A stretch of DNA of 64,000 bases, from positions 83,655-147,654 of the forward strand of contig NZ_JACCHQ010000021.1 in the NCBI RefSeq assembly GCF_016031655.1, given 5' to 3'. The notes beneath the pieces were generated by a model that made no database searches, was not told the origin of the DNA, and saw only the letters and a list, made by a program, of their open reading frames with translations. This document shows, piece after piece, positions 49,300-58,657 of this stretch. Every line of letters starts with the position of its first letter. The first letter of the stretch is position 1. Source of the stretch: Bradyrhizobium glycinis (GTDB taxonomy: Bacteria > Pseudomonadota > Alphaproteobacteria > Rhizobiales > Xanthobacteraceae). A program made the position numbers and the translations under genes.

Positions 49300-50192
49300 A
49301 CTTCGAGCGGGTCTGCCGATGGTCCTTCCGTAGAATACGACGCGCCAGGCTTTGGAACCTTCGCGGAAGCGGTTGTGGCCGCGGTGAGTGCTGTTGCGCC
49401 AAAAGAACTCAAGCTCGGCGTCGACGGTCGCGGTGGTACTGACCTGAAAACGCTGCTCGGGGCAGCAAGGCCGATTGTTGACATCAGCGATGCGGTTGTT
49501 CGTAGCCGGTTGACAAAGCTTCCGGGAGAACTGGTTCGTCTTAGAAGAGCGACTCAGCTCGTTGAAGCCGGCATCGACGCGATCCGGCGGGAGTTCAAAG
49601 TCGGCATGAGCGAATGGGAGCTCGCCGGTCTGGGTGCGAGCGAAATGCTTCGCGGCGGCGGCGTCCCCGACTCATCAGTATGACGACGGGTCCGCGCTCA
49701 GCACTTGTGGACGCATACCTGACAGCGCGCAAAATCTATGCGGGAGACATCATCCGCCTTGATGCCGGCTGCGTAGTTGATGGGTACAAATCTGACATGG
49801 CGCGTACTTTTGTTGCGGGGGATGCTTCGAAGCTTATCACTGCACGCTACAAGGCCATGCTGAGGGGCTTGAAGCGGAACTCGCCGCAGTGCGGTCCGGA
49901 GCAAAGGTGCGCGACGTTCACCTGGCGGCAGTCAATGCTACCCGCAGCGCGGGCACCCCCTCATATCGGCGACATCACTTCGGGCATGGCATTGGCCTTA
50001 GTGGATATGAATATCCGCTCATCAACGAGGCGTCTGAGGCCGTTCTGGCAGACGGGTATGTGTCTCTGCGTTGAAACGCGGTTCTATGAACTAGGATGGG
50101 GCGGGATGATGATCGAAGACACGATCTGCGTCACAGAAAACGGGTTCGATCCGATCACGACGATACCGCGGCGCCTATTTCAACTCGCGTAA
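49300..50192 (+). pseudogene. M24-family metallopeptidase (Xaa-Pro peptidase/creatinase type), frameshifted
   Basis: The N-terminal domain is readable as VAPKELKLGVDGRGGTDLKT and LRRATQLVEAGIDAIRREFK; the catalytic pita-bread domain follows in other frames: IIRLDAGCVVDGYKSDMART (two metal aspartates), VRDVHLAAVNATRSAG, YRRHHFGHGIGLSGYEYPLI (metal histidine) and VETRFYELGWGGMMIEDTIC (metal glutamates). At least three frame changes (near 49680, 49860 and 50065) destroy it. A fragment of a solute-binding protein gene follows within about 15 bases, suggesting that peptidase and binding protein once formed an uptake-and-hydrolysis unit. Confidence 0.85.
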
Positions 50193-50204
50193 GCGGAGAC
50201 TCGG

Positions 50205-50385
50205 AATATATCTGCCGCGCAGTGCGATCTCCCGGCCGAGTGGATCCCGCTGCTCAGCATCGATCTGAAGAATACTTCTAAAGTCATTCCTGAGAGCGCC
50301 GTTTGACTGGTTGACAAGCTGCCTGATGGTTAGTCGAATGCAGATCATCTGCAGGAGCACTGGCTGGTATGGCGGACGCAATGAG
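50205..50385 (+). pseudogene. 3' fragment of a solute-binding protein gene (copy 2)
   Basis: GAGTGGATCCCGCTGCTCAG and the following bases closely match 44930-45067, the end of the other broken copy, down to the region encoding the final WLAWRAQ. In-frame stops occur. It resembles copy 1 more than the intact gene 500 bases downstream at DNA level. Confidence 0.75.
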
Positions 50386-50889
50386 CGATTGCAGGCCGTC
50401 GCAATGACTGACGCGCGACGGCGAACGCACGCAAAGAGCTGTACACAAAAAGAGAACCGTTCCAAGTCGCGTCCTGCAAGGTCGATCCTCATGAAAATAT
50501 CATGCTGATGGCCACAGCCGCAAAATGGCCCGCTGCCTCCAACTTTAAAGAAGCGGACCATATCGGTACTGCGCCCTTCGCGAAGTTCAGGCGTGCAGCG
50601 GCGGCCCCAGACGCGCGCTTTGAAAACGGACTGGCTTAGTGCGACGCCTCCAACACGCGTGCTGGACCGTTACATATAAGCAGCCTGAGTGTCCGATTCG
50701 ATCGGCCGCGGCACCCGTCTCGAATCAGCTTCATCCGTAATGACCTGGCCCGCGCCTGCGGCATTTCGTCGAGCAGCTGCCGATAATCGGTGAAATTCGG
50801 CTCGATTGGCCCGCTATCATCGTGCTCAATTCCAAGTCCTGCGCGCCTTGGACCGAAAAACAATGCGCCGAATTCTAGAGGGGAAGCTC
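50386..50889. other. Upstream region of the solute-binding protein gene
   Basis: No gene recognised. It should contain the promoter of the intact solute-binding protein gene, but no consensus promoter was clear. Confidence 0.4.
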
Positions 50890-52014
50890 ATGACTAAACA
50901 GAATTCTAGTCGAGTAAGCCGACGCTCGTTACTTCAATCAATGGCTGCCTCAGTGAGCGTACCCTTCGTCGCGAAGCCCATCACTGCTTGGGCAGAAGAA
51001 AAGATTGCCGGTACTGGCGAAGTCATTGTCTGCAGCTATGGCGGATCATTTACCGAAAGGGTCCGTCAATACGTTTTTGAGCCCTATACTAAAGTGACTG
51101 GCATCCGGGTTGTCGATGTGACCGCCGATCTCGCCGAGCCGCAGATCAAGGCAATGAGCGCCGCCAAGCGTGTCGATTGGGACGTTGCTTTTGCCACAAT
51201 GCGCGGTTACCCGGAGCTGCGCGAGATCGGCGCTTTCTTGCCTATCGACTACAGCCTTTGGGACGAGGAAGCGCTAAAAGGTGTACCGGAGTCTGCGCGT
51301 CATAAAGATGCGGTCCTTGCATTCCAATCGGCGAATATGCTCGTTTATGACAAGCGCGCTTTTCCGACGGGAGGACCGAAAAGCTGGGCGGATTTTTGGA
51401 ACGTGAAGGAGTTCCCAGGGCCGAGAGGGCTCGACGCTACACTCGGTTATGCTCCCATTTTGTACGCGCTTATCGCTGATGGCGTTGCGCACAAGGATGT
51501 CTGGCCCCTGACCGATGCCAAGATCGATCGCGCGTTTAAGAAGCTCGACAAGATCAAGCCGCACATCACCAAGTGGTGGACGGCAGGGGGAGAACCGATG
51601 CAGCTGCTCATCAACCGCGAATATGCGCTGACAAGCTCTTTCGATGGCCGTGCCCTCGCAGCTCTTCGGCAGGGGGCGCCTATTCGTATGGTATGGGATG
51701 GCGCTGTTGTAGGCGATAACTATTGGACGGTTCTTAAGGGCGGTCCGAATAGCGCAAATGCGCAAAAATTCATTGCATTCGTCAATCGGGCCGACATAGC
51801 GGCCGGCTTTACGCAGGGGAGTGGCTATCCTGGCCCGAACACAAATCAGCTCAAGTATCTGCCGGCCGATCTAGCTCCATTGATCAGCATAAACCCTGAC
51901 AATAGTGCGAAGACAATCCGGATCGATTCTGATTGGGTTGCGGGCAAGCGTTCCGATGGCAAGAGCAACTGGAACTATCTCCAAGACCGTTGGCTCGCAT
52001 GGCGGGCGCAATAG
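50890..52014 (+). CDS. Tat-exported extracellular solute-binding protein (PotD/PotF-like)
   Basis: A 374-residue periplasmic binding protein of the spermidine/putrescine type (SBP_bac_8). The signal peptide has a twin-arginine motif, SRRSLLQS at 10-17, a hydrophobic stretch and a probable cut after TAWA (residue 35). The mature part opens GEVIVCSYGGSFTERVRQYV, as in PotD-like proteins, and contains NMLVYDKRAF and MQLLINREYALTSSFDG. GAGGGGAA precedes the ATG at 50890. No permease or ATPase genes follow, so the binding protein must serve a transporter encoded elsewhere or be an orphan. Two broken relatives lie upstream. Ligand is unknown; polyamine-like or small charged molecules are common for the family. 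Confidence 0.9.
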   Translation: MTKQNSSRVSRRSLLQSMAASVSVPFVAKPITAWAEEKIAGTGEVIVCSYGGSFTERVRQYVFEPYTKVTGIRVVDVTADLAEPQIKAMSAAKRVDWDVAFATMRGYPELREIGAFLPIDYSLWDEEALKGVPESARHKDAVLAFQSANMLVYDKRAFPTGGPKSWADFWNVKEFPGPRGLDATLGYAPILYALIADGVAHKDVWPLTDAKIDRAFKKLDKIKPHITKWWTAGGEPMQLLINREYALTSSFDGRALAALRQGAPIRMVWDGAVVGDNYWTVLKGGPNSANAQKFIAFVNRADIAAGFTQGSGYPGPNTNQLKYLPADLAPLISINPDNSAKTIRIDSDWVAGKRSDGKSNWNYLQDRWLAWRAQ

Positions 52015-52494
52015 TCTCGTTGCCGACCTATAGCTAGCAACGAATGTTCTTGCAGGCGGCGTCATTGGCTGGCCCACACAATGGACCTTGGTTGTTTCTG
52101 CCAGAAGCACCTTCCTCCTATATCGTGTTATGGCGGCTAGCGGGATTTATCTTGCTCTCATTGGCGTGGCAATTCATGCTGGTACTTGTTCGCACTCTAC
52201 TTAATCAGCCCACCGCCATGGCTAAAGCACACGATTCTTTGCAGACATCGCGACACCGTGCGCTTCACTTGTTAGGGCGGTTCCTTCGTCCGATACGCGT
52301 TTGATGCGACTTTTCGCGTCCTTCTCCGCGCGGGATGACAAAGGGCGTATGGCGCTTTGGAGCCGACATGAATGATCATGATGCGTGCATCCAGGGACGG
52401 CACGGACCATGCGCGGCAGAGTGCCCGTTGAACTTTCAAAACAGCGCTCTGCCAGAGGCAGTTGGTTAAACTCATTGTGCCAACAGGAAAAATC
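52015..52494. other. Stretch between the binding protein and the SDR
   Basis: A plus frame at 52044-52304 includes a hydrophobic segment (LAGFILLSLAWQFMLVLVRT) that could be the scrap of an ABC permease, but no permease motif is present. Otherwise nothing recognised. Confidence 0.4.
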
Positions 52495-53280
52495 ATGAAA
52501 TCGGAAAGCCTAGGCGGCGTCATGATCACTGGTGCCGCATGTGGCATCGGCCTCGCGATAGCACAGGAACTTGCACTTGGTGGTTATGGCGTGGTGATCG
52601 CCGACCTGGATGATGCGGCAGGCGCGAGAGCGGCCACTGAGATCAGGGCCAAGGGTGGTAGGGCCCTCAATTGCGCTGTTGATGTATCCGACCGGTCGTC
52701 TGTTGCAGCCTCGGTCAGAGCGTGCGAAGACGCCTTTGGCTTTATCCACGCAATCGTGAACAACGCTGGGATCTGCCGTCCGCAACCTTTCCTGGATACG
52801 ACTGACGAAAATTGGGACCGCACAATTAAGATCAACGGTCTCGGCGTGCTAATTGGCATGCAAGAGGCCGCCAAGGCTATGATTGCTGCAGGCCGCAAAG
52901 GCAAGATTGTCAACACCGCGTCAGTTGCGAGCCGCAGTGGCGATGCCGAATGGGTTTCCTATTGTGCCAGCAAAGCGGCTGTGGTGAGCCTGACCCAGGC
53001 AGGTGCCAAGGCGTTAGGCAAGCACGGTATCAACGTCAACGCCTTTGCTCCCGGGCTCGTTCAGACGGACCTTTGGGCGCGGACAGACAAGGACTTGATG
53101 AATCTGGGTGTTACCTCCAGGCCCGGCGAAGCGATGGAGAACTTTTCCAAGAAAATTCCACTAGGTCGCACGTCCACACCTAAGGATGTGGTCGGAACGG
53201 TGGCGTTCCTGATCTCTCCCGCCTCTGACTATATGACTGGTCAGTGTCTCATGATAGACGGCGGAGTGATCATGCAATGA
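52495..53280 (+). CDS. SDR-family oxidoreductase
   Basis: A 261-residue classical short-chain dehydrogenase with TGAACGIG at 12-19, NNAG at 89-92 and catalytic Ser143, Tyr156 and Lys160 (SYCASKAAV). It resembles acetoin/sorbitol-type dehydrogenases, including a longer loop after PGLVQTDLWARTD. The ATG at 52495 has AGGAAAAATC in front; a longer in-frame start at 52462 lacks family sequence. It is 480 bases after the binding protein gene, probably a separate transcript. It is not a close paralogue of the other SDRs in the window. Confidence 0.88.
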   Translation: MKSESLGGVMITGAACGIGLAIAQELALGGYGVVIADLDDAAGARAATEIRAKGGRALNCAVDVSDRSSVAASVRACEDAFGFIHAIVNNAGICRPQPFLDTTDENWDRTIKINGLGVLIGMQEAAKAMIAAGRKGKIVNTASVASRSGDAEWVSYCASKAAVVSLTQAGAKALGKHGINVNAFAPGLVQTDLWARTDKDLMNLGVTSRPGEAMENFSKKIPLGRTSTPKDVVGTVAFLISPASDYMTGQCLMIDGGVIMQ

Positions 53281-53459
53281 CTTTACACGTCGCGTTGACC
53301 GGAAACGGCTAGCACTGATGGGCGCGACCGTTGAAAAGTGAACGCAAGGCGCGGGTTACCTTGTCATCATAAGCGGTTGGCATCGCTGTCTCGGGAGGCT
53401 GCCCGTTCATTAGCTGCGAAAATTGAGGGTGAACTCCGGGCTACAAACTTAAGAACGGT

Positions 53460-53714
53460 AAAAGCTCGCTAGAGCATGATGTAGCCTGAATTTTTGGATA
53501 GTTCGCGCACTCTGGAGTTCGCCGCGCTTGCGCCATGTCGCTTCTACATCACGTGTCTTTGCGGCCAGCATCAGATCTTGAGCTTCGCGAGGACCTGCTC
53601 GATCGGATTGAGATCGGAGCTGTAGGGCGGCAGGAAGAGAAGATGCGCTCCTGTTGCTTGGCTGTGTTGCTGGCAAGCTTGCCCTTGTGATTGCCGAGAT
53701 TGTCAAGCATGACG
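53460..53714 (-). pseudogene. IS630-family transposase, 3' part
   Basis: The minus strand reads VMLDNLGNHKGKLASN, then in another frame FLPPYSSDLNPIEQVLAKLK and a degraded tail near ECANYPKIQATSC. These are the second catalytic Asp region, the DLNPIE glutamate block and the end of an IS630/Tc1-type transposase. It stops at 53714, where the IS3 element begins after the target duplication ACG; the 5' part is found at 58719-58930. Confidence 0.85.
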
Positions 53715-53749
53715 TGAGCTGCTGCCGGTTTGATGGACACCGAGTTAAG

Positions 53750-54025
53750 CTAATCCCACCTTAAGCTCGAACCCAATCGGGCTGAGATAGCCGATGGTCG
53801 AGTGCCTGCGGATCGTGTTGTAAAATCGTTCGATGTAGTCGAACACATCGGCTCGTGCCTAGTCTCTGGTCCTGTAGGTTTTGCCTTCCGTCCGTTCGGT
53901 CTTGAGCGAGGAGAAGAAGCTCTCCATCGCCGCGTTGTCCCAGACATTGCCGGAATGGCTCATGTTGCAGATAATGCCGTGGTCGGCCATCAAACGCTGG
54001 AACTGCTCGCTGGTGTACTGGGCGG
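53750..54025 (-). pseudogene. IS3-family orfB, 3' part
   Basis: Reads AQYTSEQFQRLMADHGIICN, then MSHSGNVWDNAAMESFFSSL and KTERTEGKTYRTRD, a stop, then ADVFDYIERFYNTIRRHSTI and GYLSPIGFEL: the end of the IS3 integrase core, including the catalytic glutamate region WDNAAMESFF. It is separated by 3.8 kb from the rest of orfB at 57812-58370. Confidence 0.88.
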
Positions 54026-54028
54026 ATT

Positions 54029-54680
54029 CAAACGGTCGTCGCAACACCCTGAAGTTGGAGGTTGCGACGAAAGTTATAAGCTCGACGTTCGGCGCGGTCA
54101 GGACGAGCGCCATTGCCATTGCCCGGCCGGCCGTCTGCGGCCGGACGCGATGAACAGAATAGATTTTGGAAGGCGATTGCCACAGGGCAGAGCAGCGAAG
54201 ATGCTGCGTTTGAGGCCGGATTATCGCAACCTGTCGGAAGCAGATTGTTCCGAAAGGTAGGCGGCATGCCACCAGCGATGTTCGGATCTTCGGCCAGGCC
54301 TCTCTCCGGGCGCTACCTTTCATTGGCTGAACGCGAGGAAATCGCCCTTTTAAAGGTGCAGGCCGTTCCATGCGGGAGATTGGGCGCCGCTTGGGGCGGG
54401 CCACTTCGACGGTTTCCCGTGAATTGCGGCGGAACGCGGCCACCCGCGGCGGCGGGTTGGATTATCGGGCAACAACTGCCCAATGGCATGCAGACCGATG
54501 CCGGCCTAAGCCGACCAAGCTTGCGCAACGCAGCCTTGCGCACTTATGTGGAGGAGAGACTTGCCGTGGTCTTGGCAGCTCGGCGACCGGCAGTTGGTCG
54601 AACGCACCACGCGCTTCACAATGCTATTGCACCTTCCCCCGCTTGGCGGGCATGGCGAAGCTCCGCGCAAGAAGAACGGC
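54029..54680 (+). pseudogene. IS30-family transposase fragment
   Basis: Plus-strand frames give FWKAIATGQSSEDAAFEAGL, then GMPPAMFGSSARPLSGRYLS and LAEREEIALLK, and after a frameshift near 54360 GRSMREIGRRLGRATSTVSR with ELRRNAATRGGGLDYRATTA, the two helix-turn-helix blocks of IS30-type transposases. A deletion then joins to VERTTRFTMLLHLPPLGGHG from the catalytic domain, and the match ends near 54680 where IS481 sequence begins on the other strand. The left boundary is approximate. Confidence 0.82.
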
Positions 54681-55298
54681 ATCACGCGATCATTCAACAG
54701 TTCGGCCGCCTTGATGGGCGTCTTGCGATCATACAGCTTGGCGAACGCCACCTTGCTGTAGGTGTCGATGAAGGTCTGCTGATAGATCCGCCCGACTCCC
54801 TTCATGTTGCCGACATAGAAGGTATCCTGCGCACCACAATAGCCGGGGCACTCGCTCTCGAACTCGCCATGCGCTTCCTTCTCGGACTTGGCCTTTTCCA
54901 ACACAACGAGCTGGGCCTCGGTCAGCACCAGGGCCGTCCTGAGCCATCTTGGCCTCCAGCGCCGTCAGCCGCTTCTTGACGTTGGCGAGGTCGTGACGCA
55001 GCCACACCGCCCGCGCCCCGAACGGGGAGATGGACAGGCCCGCGGCTCCTGAGCTCATTGCTGACTCGCACCTGGCCCCAGGCCGGCTGGTCGTTCGCCA
55101 GCTTAACGACGGCCGCCTCGAGCTCCGGCGCGACCCGGTTCTTCAGAATCGGTTTCTTGCGGCTGATCTCAATCAGCGCTAGCTCGCCGCCCCTGTCGTA
55201 CAGTTCCTTGAACCGGTAGAAGCTGTCGCGGCTATAGCCCGTCATCCGTAAGCGCTTTTTTCTACGCACCTGTGCAATTGAGAACCCGGATGGGATGA

Positions 55299-55326
55299 GG
55301 TGTCCACCTTGAACAAGGTGGACACC
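55299..55326. repeat. 28-base perfect palindrome
   Basis: GGTGTCCACCTTG, AA, CAAGGTGGACACC: two 13-base arms with two bases between. It lies inside the left end of the IS66 element, three bases before the tnpA ATG region (55331). It could be a binding site for the transposase or a transcript hairpin that hides the tnpA ribosome-binding site. Confidence 0.6.
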
Positions 55327-55330
55327 ATCG

Positions 55331-55777
55331 ATGATCACTGCAGAAGAACCTTTTAAGCTTGAGACGCTCGGCATGTTGCGGAATGGCCGGCGTCGCTATG
55401 ATCCAGCCAGCAAACAGCGGCTGGTCGAGGCCTGTCTGCAGCCTGGCGTGTCGCTGGCGGGGCTGCGTTGCAACACGGCGTGAACGCGAACCTGCTGCCG
55501 GAAGTGGGTTTCCAAGCGACAACTTCAGAACGGGAACGGCCAGCCGGAGGCGCGGGCGATGATCGCGCCGGCGTTTATTCCGGTGAGCGCGCGGTCGCGG
55601 TCGCCAACCCGATCTGCCGGCGCGATCGCCCTTTGCGCTACGGAGCGATTCTCTGCTGGGCGGCTGACGGCATCGATGCCCAACGGCGTGACGCTTTCGC
55701 TGGAAGGCGGCGACGCGCAGGTGTTGTCGGCGGTGATTGAAGCGCTGGGGCGTTGCGATGTTCCGGCTGGCGTCTGA
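55331..55777 (+). pseudogene. IS66 tnpA, frameshifted
   Basis: Begins MITAEEPFKLETLGMLRNGR and RYDPASKQRLVEACLQPGVS, the IS66 TnpA helix-turn-helix. A base loss near 55465 and a base gain near 55497 displace LQHGVNANLLRKWV; the remainder, MIAPAFIPVSARS to VTLSLEGGDAQVLSAVIEAL, is in the next frame. The stop at 55775-55777 overlaps the tnpB start. Confidence 0.82.
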
Positions 55778-56111
55778 TCTTCGAGTCTACCTTCACCGCG
55801 CGCCGATTGACTTCCGGGCGGGGATCAACAGCCTGGCCATCGTGGTCGAGCAGTCGATGGGGCTGGATCCGTTCCAGCGCGCCGTGTTCGCGTTCTGCAA
55901 TCGCCGCCGCGACCGGGTCAAGCTGCTGATTTATGATCGGTCGGGATTTTGGATGCTGCTGAAGCGGCTGGAGGCGGACCGATTCCACTGGCCCCGAAGC
56001 CAGGAGGCGGTGCTGACGCGGACGACGGAGGAGCTGCACTGGCTGCTTGACAGCATCGACATCGCGGCGGTGCGGCGCCATCCGTTGCGGCAATATCAGA
56101 GCGTGGGCTGA
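55758..56111 (+). CDS. tnpB: IS66-family TnpB (orf2)
   Basis: A 117-residue TnpB of IS66 elements, essential for IS66 transposition but of unknown biochemical role. It reads MFRLASDLRVYLHRAPIDFR, AGINSLAIVVEQSMGLDPFQ and the conserved VKLLIYDRSGFWMLLKRLEA. The start overlaps the end of tnpA. The frame is complete, making it one of the few undamaged transposition genes in the window. Confidence 0.88.
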   Translation: MFRLASDLRVYLHRAPIDFRAGINSLAIVVEQSMGLDPFQRAVFAFCNRRRDRVKLLIYDRSGFWMLLKRLEADRFHWPRSQEAVLTRTTEELHWLLDSIDIAAVRRHPLRQYQSVG

Positions 56112-56212
56112 CAGTGTTTCGATGCGCACGGCGTCATCGGCGCGATCGGATGACGCCGCCAACTACATGGAACTCGGTAGACGCGGCGGCATGACTTCGA
56201 TCCAAGACTACG

Positions 56213-57483
56213 ATGAGTCGCAAGCCCACGACGCACGAGCTGGAAGCCCTGATCGCGGCGCACGCGGCCGAGATCGCGGCGCTGAAGGCGGAGAACGAGA
56301 AACTCGCGCAACGCGTCCTTGAGGAGCAGTTGCGCCTGGAGCGCTTGCACCGCTACGCGCCGAATAGCGAAAAGCTCAAGGAGCGCATCTTCAACGAAGC
56401 CGAGCAGGCCGCCGCTGAAAGCCGCGACGGCGGCGATGTCGCGGCGGTCGCCGTGCCGGACACGGGATTGCCGGAGGCTCCAAAGCCGGCGTCGAAGACA
56501 CGCGGCCGCAAGCCGCTGCCTGACGATCTGCCGCGCCAACGCGTCGAATATGATCTGAGTGAGGATCAAAAGAACTGTCCGTGCTGCCATAATCGGATGC
56601 ATCGGATGGGCGAGACCGTCACCGAGCAGTTGCACGTCGAGGTGAAGGCGTCGGTGCTGCAATATGTGCGGTTTAAATATGCCTGCCGTCACTGCGAGCG
56701 CACCGCGCTGAACACCCCGATTGTGACCGCGTCGATGCCGGCGCAGCCGCTGCCGGGTAGCGTCGCCACGCCGTCGACGCTGGCGCTGGTGCTCGCCAAC
56801 AAAAATGTCGACGGCACGCCGCTGTACCGTGTGGCGGACGCGCTGGGGCGCGCCGACGTCAGCATCAGCCGCGGGACGCTGGGGCTGTATGCGCATGCCC
56901 GCAGGAAATTTACCGATGCGCTCAAGGCCAGGAAGACGCCCGGCGGTCCGCCATTGCAAGCGCTCAAGTTCTTCGAGGCGTTGTATGAGGTCGAGAGGGT
57001 GGCGCGCCAGACGCCGCCCGACGGCGAAACGCGCGCCGCATTCACCTTGCGGCTGCGCCAGCAGCATAGCCTGCCGGTATTGGCTGCCTTCAAGACGTGG
57101 CTCGACGACCAGGCGCCGAAGGTCCTGCCCGAAAGCTTGACCGGCAAGGCGATCGCCTATGCGCGCAACCAATGGGACTATCTGACCCGCTACACCAGTG
57201 ACGGTCTCGCCCCGATCGACAACAATGTTCTGGAGCGCGACATCAGGCCGTTTTGCACCGGAAGAAAAAGTTGGCTGTTCAGCGACACCGTTGCCGCGCC
57301 AAGGCAAGCGCCGTGATCTACAGTTTGGTGCTGACATGCCGGGCATGCGACGTCGATCCCTATGCATGGCTACGTCACGCGCTCACTGAATTGCCTCAGC
57401 GTGCGCCCGACGCCGATATCGAAGATCTGTTGCCGTTCAACTGCACCGCTCAAAAACAACTGCCAGCTGCGAACAACGGCTGA
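56213..57483 (+). pseudogene. IS66 tnpC, in-frame deletion and frameshift
   Basis: The N-terminus is complete: coiled-coil region with EALIAAHAAEIAALKAENEK, zinc-finger CPCCHNRMHRMGETVTEQLH, and PLYRVADALGRADVSISRGT. It then jumps directly from RGTLG to LYAHARRKFTDALKARKTPG, so the central part with the first two catalytic aspartates (DETPL and VDGY blocks) is lost without a frame change. A frameshift near 57300 separates the C-terminus CRACDVDPYAWLRHALTELP to PFNC. The protein of 367 residues to the first stop cannot be catalytic. Confidence 0.87.
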
Positions 57484-57811
57484 CGTTCGAACGCTCAGGT
57501 CAACCAAGCCGTTCCGATGATCGCGCCGCGGCCCGTCGTCACACCACGCCGCCGCCACCTGCGCGCAGCCTGTGCAGTAAAATGCGCGCTTACCATCATC
57601 CGGCAAGCCTGGCTGACATCGCCGAGCTGCTTGGCCAATTCCAGCATTCCGACTTTCGCGCGAATGACCTTCTGTTCCTGGGTCATGGTAACGTCTCCTG
57701 TGAGACGCTGCGGCTGCGCGGGAGCGCCCTTTGGGTGAGCGCTCCTGCTCGCCCGCAGCTTCATTCCCCGCCAGTTCCACCTTGCCGTCAGATTAAGTCG
57801 AAACTTCTACA

Positions 57812-58370
57812 GCGGCTTGCCGCGTCGCCAGATGGCCATCAGCAGGGCATCGGTCCCCAACTGAGCTGTCATGGCGGCGCTCATCGACCAGCCCACCACC
57901 CGGCGTGAGAACAGGTCGATCACTGCTGCGACGTAGAGCCAGTCCTCGGCCGTCCAGAGATACGTAAAGTCGGCGATCCACTTCTGGTTCGGCCGCTCGG
58001 CGGGGAACTGCCGGTCAAGGAGGTTCGCCGGCACGGTCTCGAGCTGTCGATCGCCGCTGTCCTTCGGCAAGCGCCGGCGTCGCGGCGGCGCCCGCAAGCC
58101 TTGCAGGCGCATCAGCCGTTCGATTTGGTGCGGGCCACAGTCCGCCCCATCGGCGAGCAGATCACGCCACACCCGGCGCGCACCATAGGTGCGGTCGCTC
58201 GCCACGAAGCTGGCCTTCACCTTGCCGCCGAGCTCTTCGTCGCTGCGGGATCTGGCGCTGGGCGAGCGATTCAGCCAGGCATGGAAGCCCGACCGCGACA
58301 CCCCCAGCGCATCGCATAGCCATGCCACCGGCCAGATCGCCCGGTGCTTCGCGATGAAGACGAACTTCAT
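57812..58370 (-). pseudogene. IS3-family orfB, 5' part
   Basis: Starts MKFVFIAKHRAIWPVAWLCD and contains the HTH-like LGVSRSGFHAWLNRSPSARS, TYGARRVWRDLLAD, NLLDRQFPAERPNQKWIADF (first catalytic Asp) and VAAVIDLFSRRVVGWSMSAA (second region). It is cut at IWRRGKP by the end of the IS481 element; the rest is at 53750-54025. The start overlaps orfA, compatible with programmed frameshifting or coupling. Confidence 0.9.
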
Positions 58371-58657
58371 ATCGCTTCCTTCGCGAAGAAGGCTGCGGCC
58401 TTTTTTAGGATATCCCGCTCGGCCTTCAACCTGGCGACCTCACGGCGCAACCGCTCGATCTCCTGCTGCTCCGGCTTCATCTGCCCGTGGCCGGGAAAGG
58501 CCTGCACCGGATCGGAGCCGAACTCTTTCACCCATTTGCGCAGAACGTTCTCATGAACATCCAGGTCGCGCCCGGCCTGCGCCACCGACACCCCACGCTC
58601 CCTCACCAGCTTGACCGCCTCGATCTTGAACTCGCGACTGAACTTCCGTCTCTTCAT
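58367..58657 (-). CDS. IS3-family orfA (helix-turn-helix and leucine zipper)
   Basis: A 96-residue OrfA: MKRRKFSREFKIEAVKLVRE, then GVSVAQAGRDLDVHENVLRK WV as the helix-turn-helix, and the coiled-coil EQQEIERLRREVARLKAERD ILKKAAAFF typical of IS3 OrfA. The frame is intact and overlaps orfB by four bases. On its own it may act as a DNA-binding inhibitor, since OrfB is broken. Confidence 0.9.
   Translation of the reverse strand: MKRRKFSREFKIEAVKLVRERGVSVAQAGRDLDVHENVLRKWVKEFGSDPVQAFPGHGQMKPEQQEIERLRREVARLKAERDILKKAAAFFAKEAI

Larger units (their letters stand above)
55248..57593 (+). mobile_element. IS66-family element with target duplication, internally deleted
   Basis: Both ends carry the IS66 terminus: GTAAGCGCTTTTTTC at 55248 and its inverted counterpart GCGCGCTTAC ending at 57593. 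The 8-bp flanks CGTCATCC (55240-55247) and CATCATCC (57594-57601) agree at seven of eight positions, as expected for an aged IS66 target duplication. The flanking sequence is one IS481 transposase, which the element interrupts after CRMM. Inside lie tnpA (frameshifted), tnpB (intact) and a tnpC lacking its catalytic centre. Confidence 0.9.
54680..57811 (-). mobile_element. IS481-family element (second copy), truncated and split by IS66
   Basis: The right end, TGTAGAAGTTTCGACTT on the minus strand, abuts the IS3 orfB at 57811/57812. The transposase starts at 57687 with MTQEQKVIRAKVGMLELAKQ and SQACRMM, is interrupted by IS66 (55248-57593), and resumes TGYSRDSFYRFKELYDRGGE, then LIEISRKKPILKNRVAPELE, and after frameshifts LTEAQLVVLEKAKSEKEAHG and DTFYVGNMKGVGRIYQQTFI. 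It ends near NDRVMPFF at about 54680, so the last catalytic part is missing and the IS30 fragment sits in its place. Confidence 0.87.

Noticed and set aside
52044..52304. ABC permease downstream of the binding protein
   Set aside because: One hydrophobic run only; no EAA-type permease loop and no continuation.
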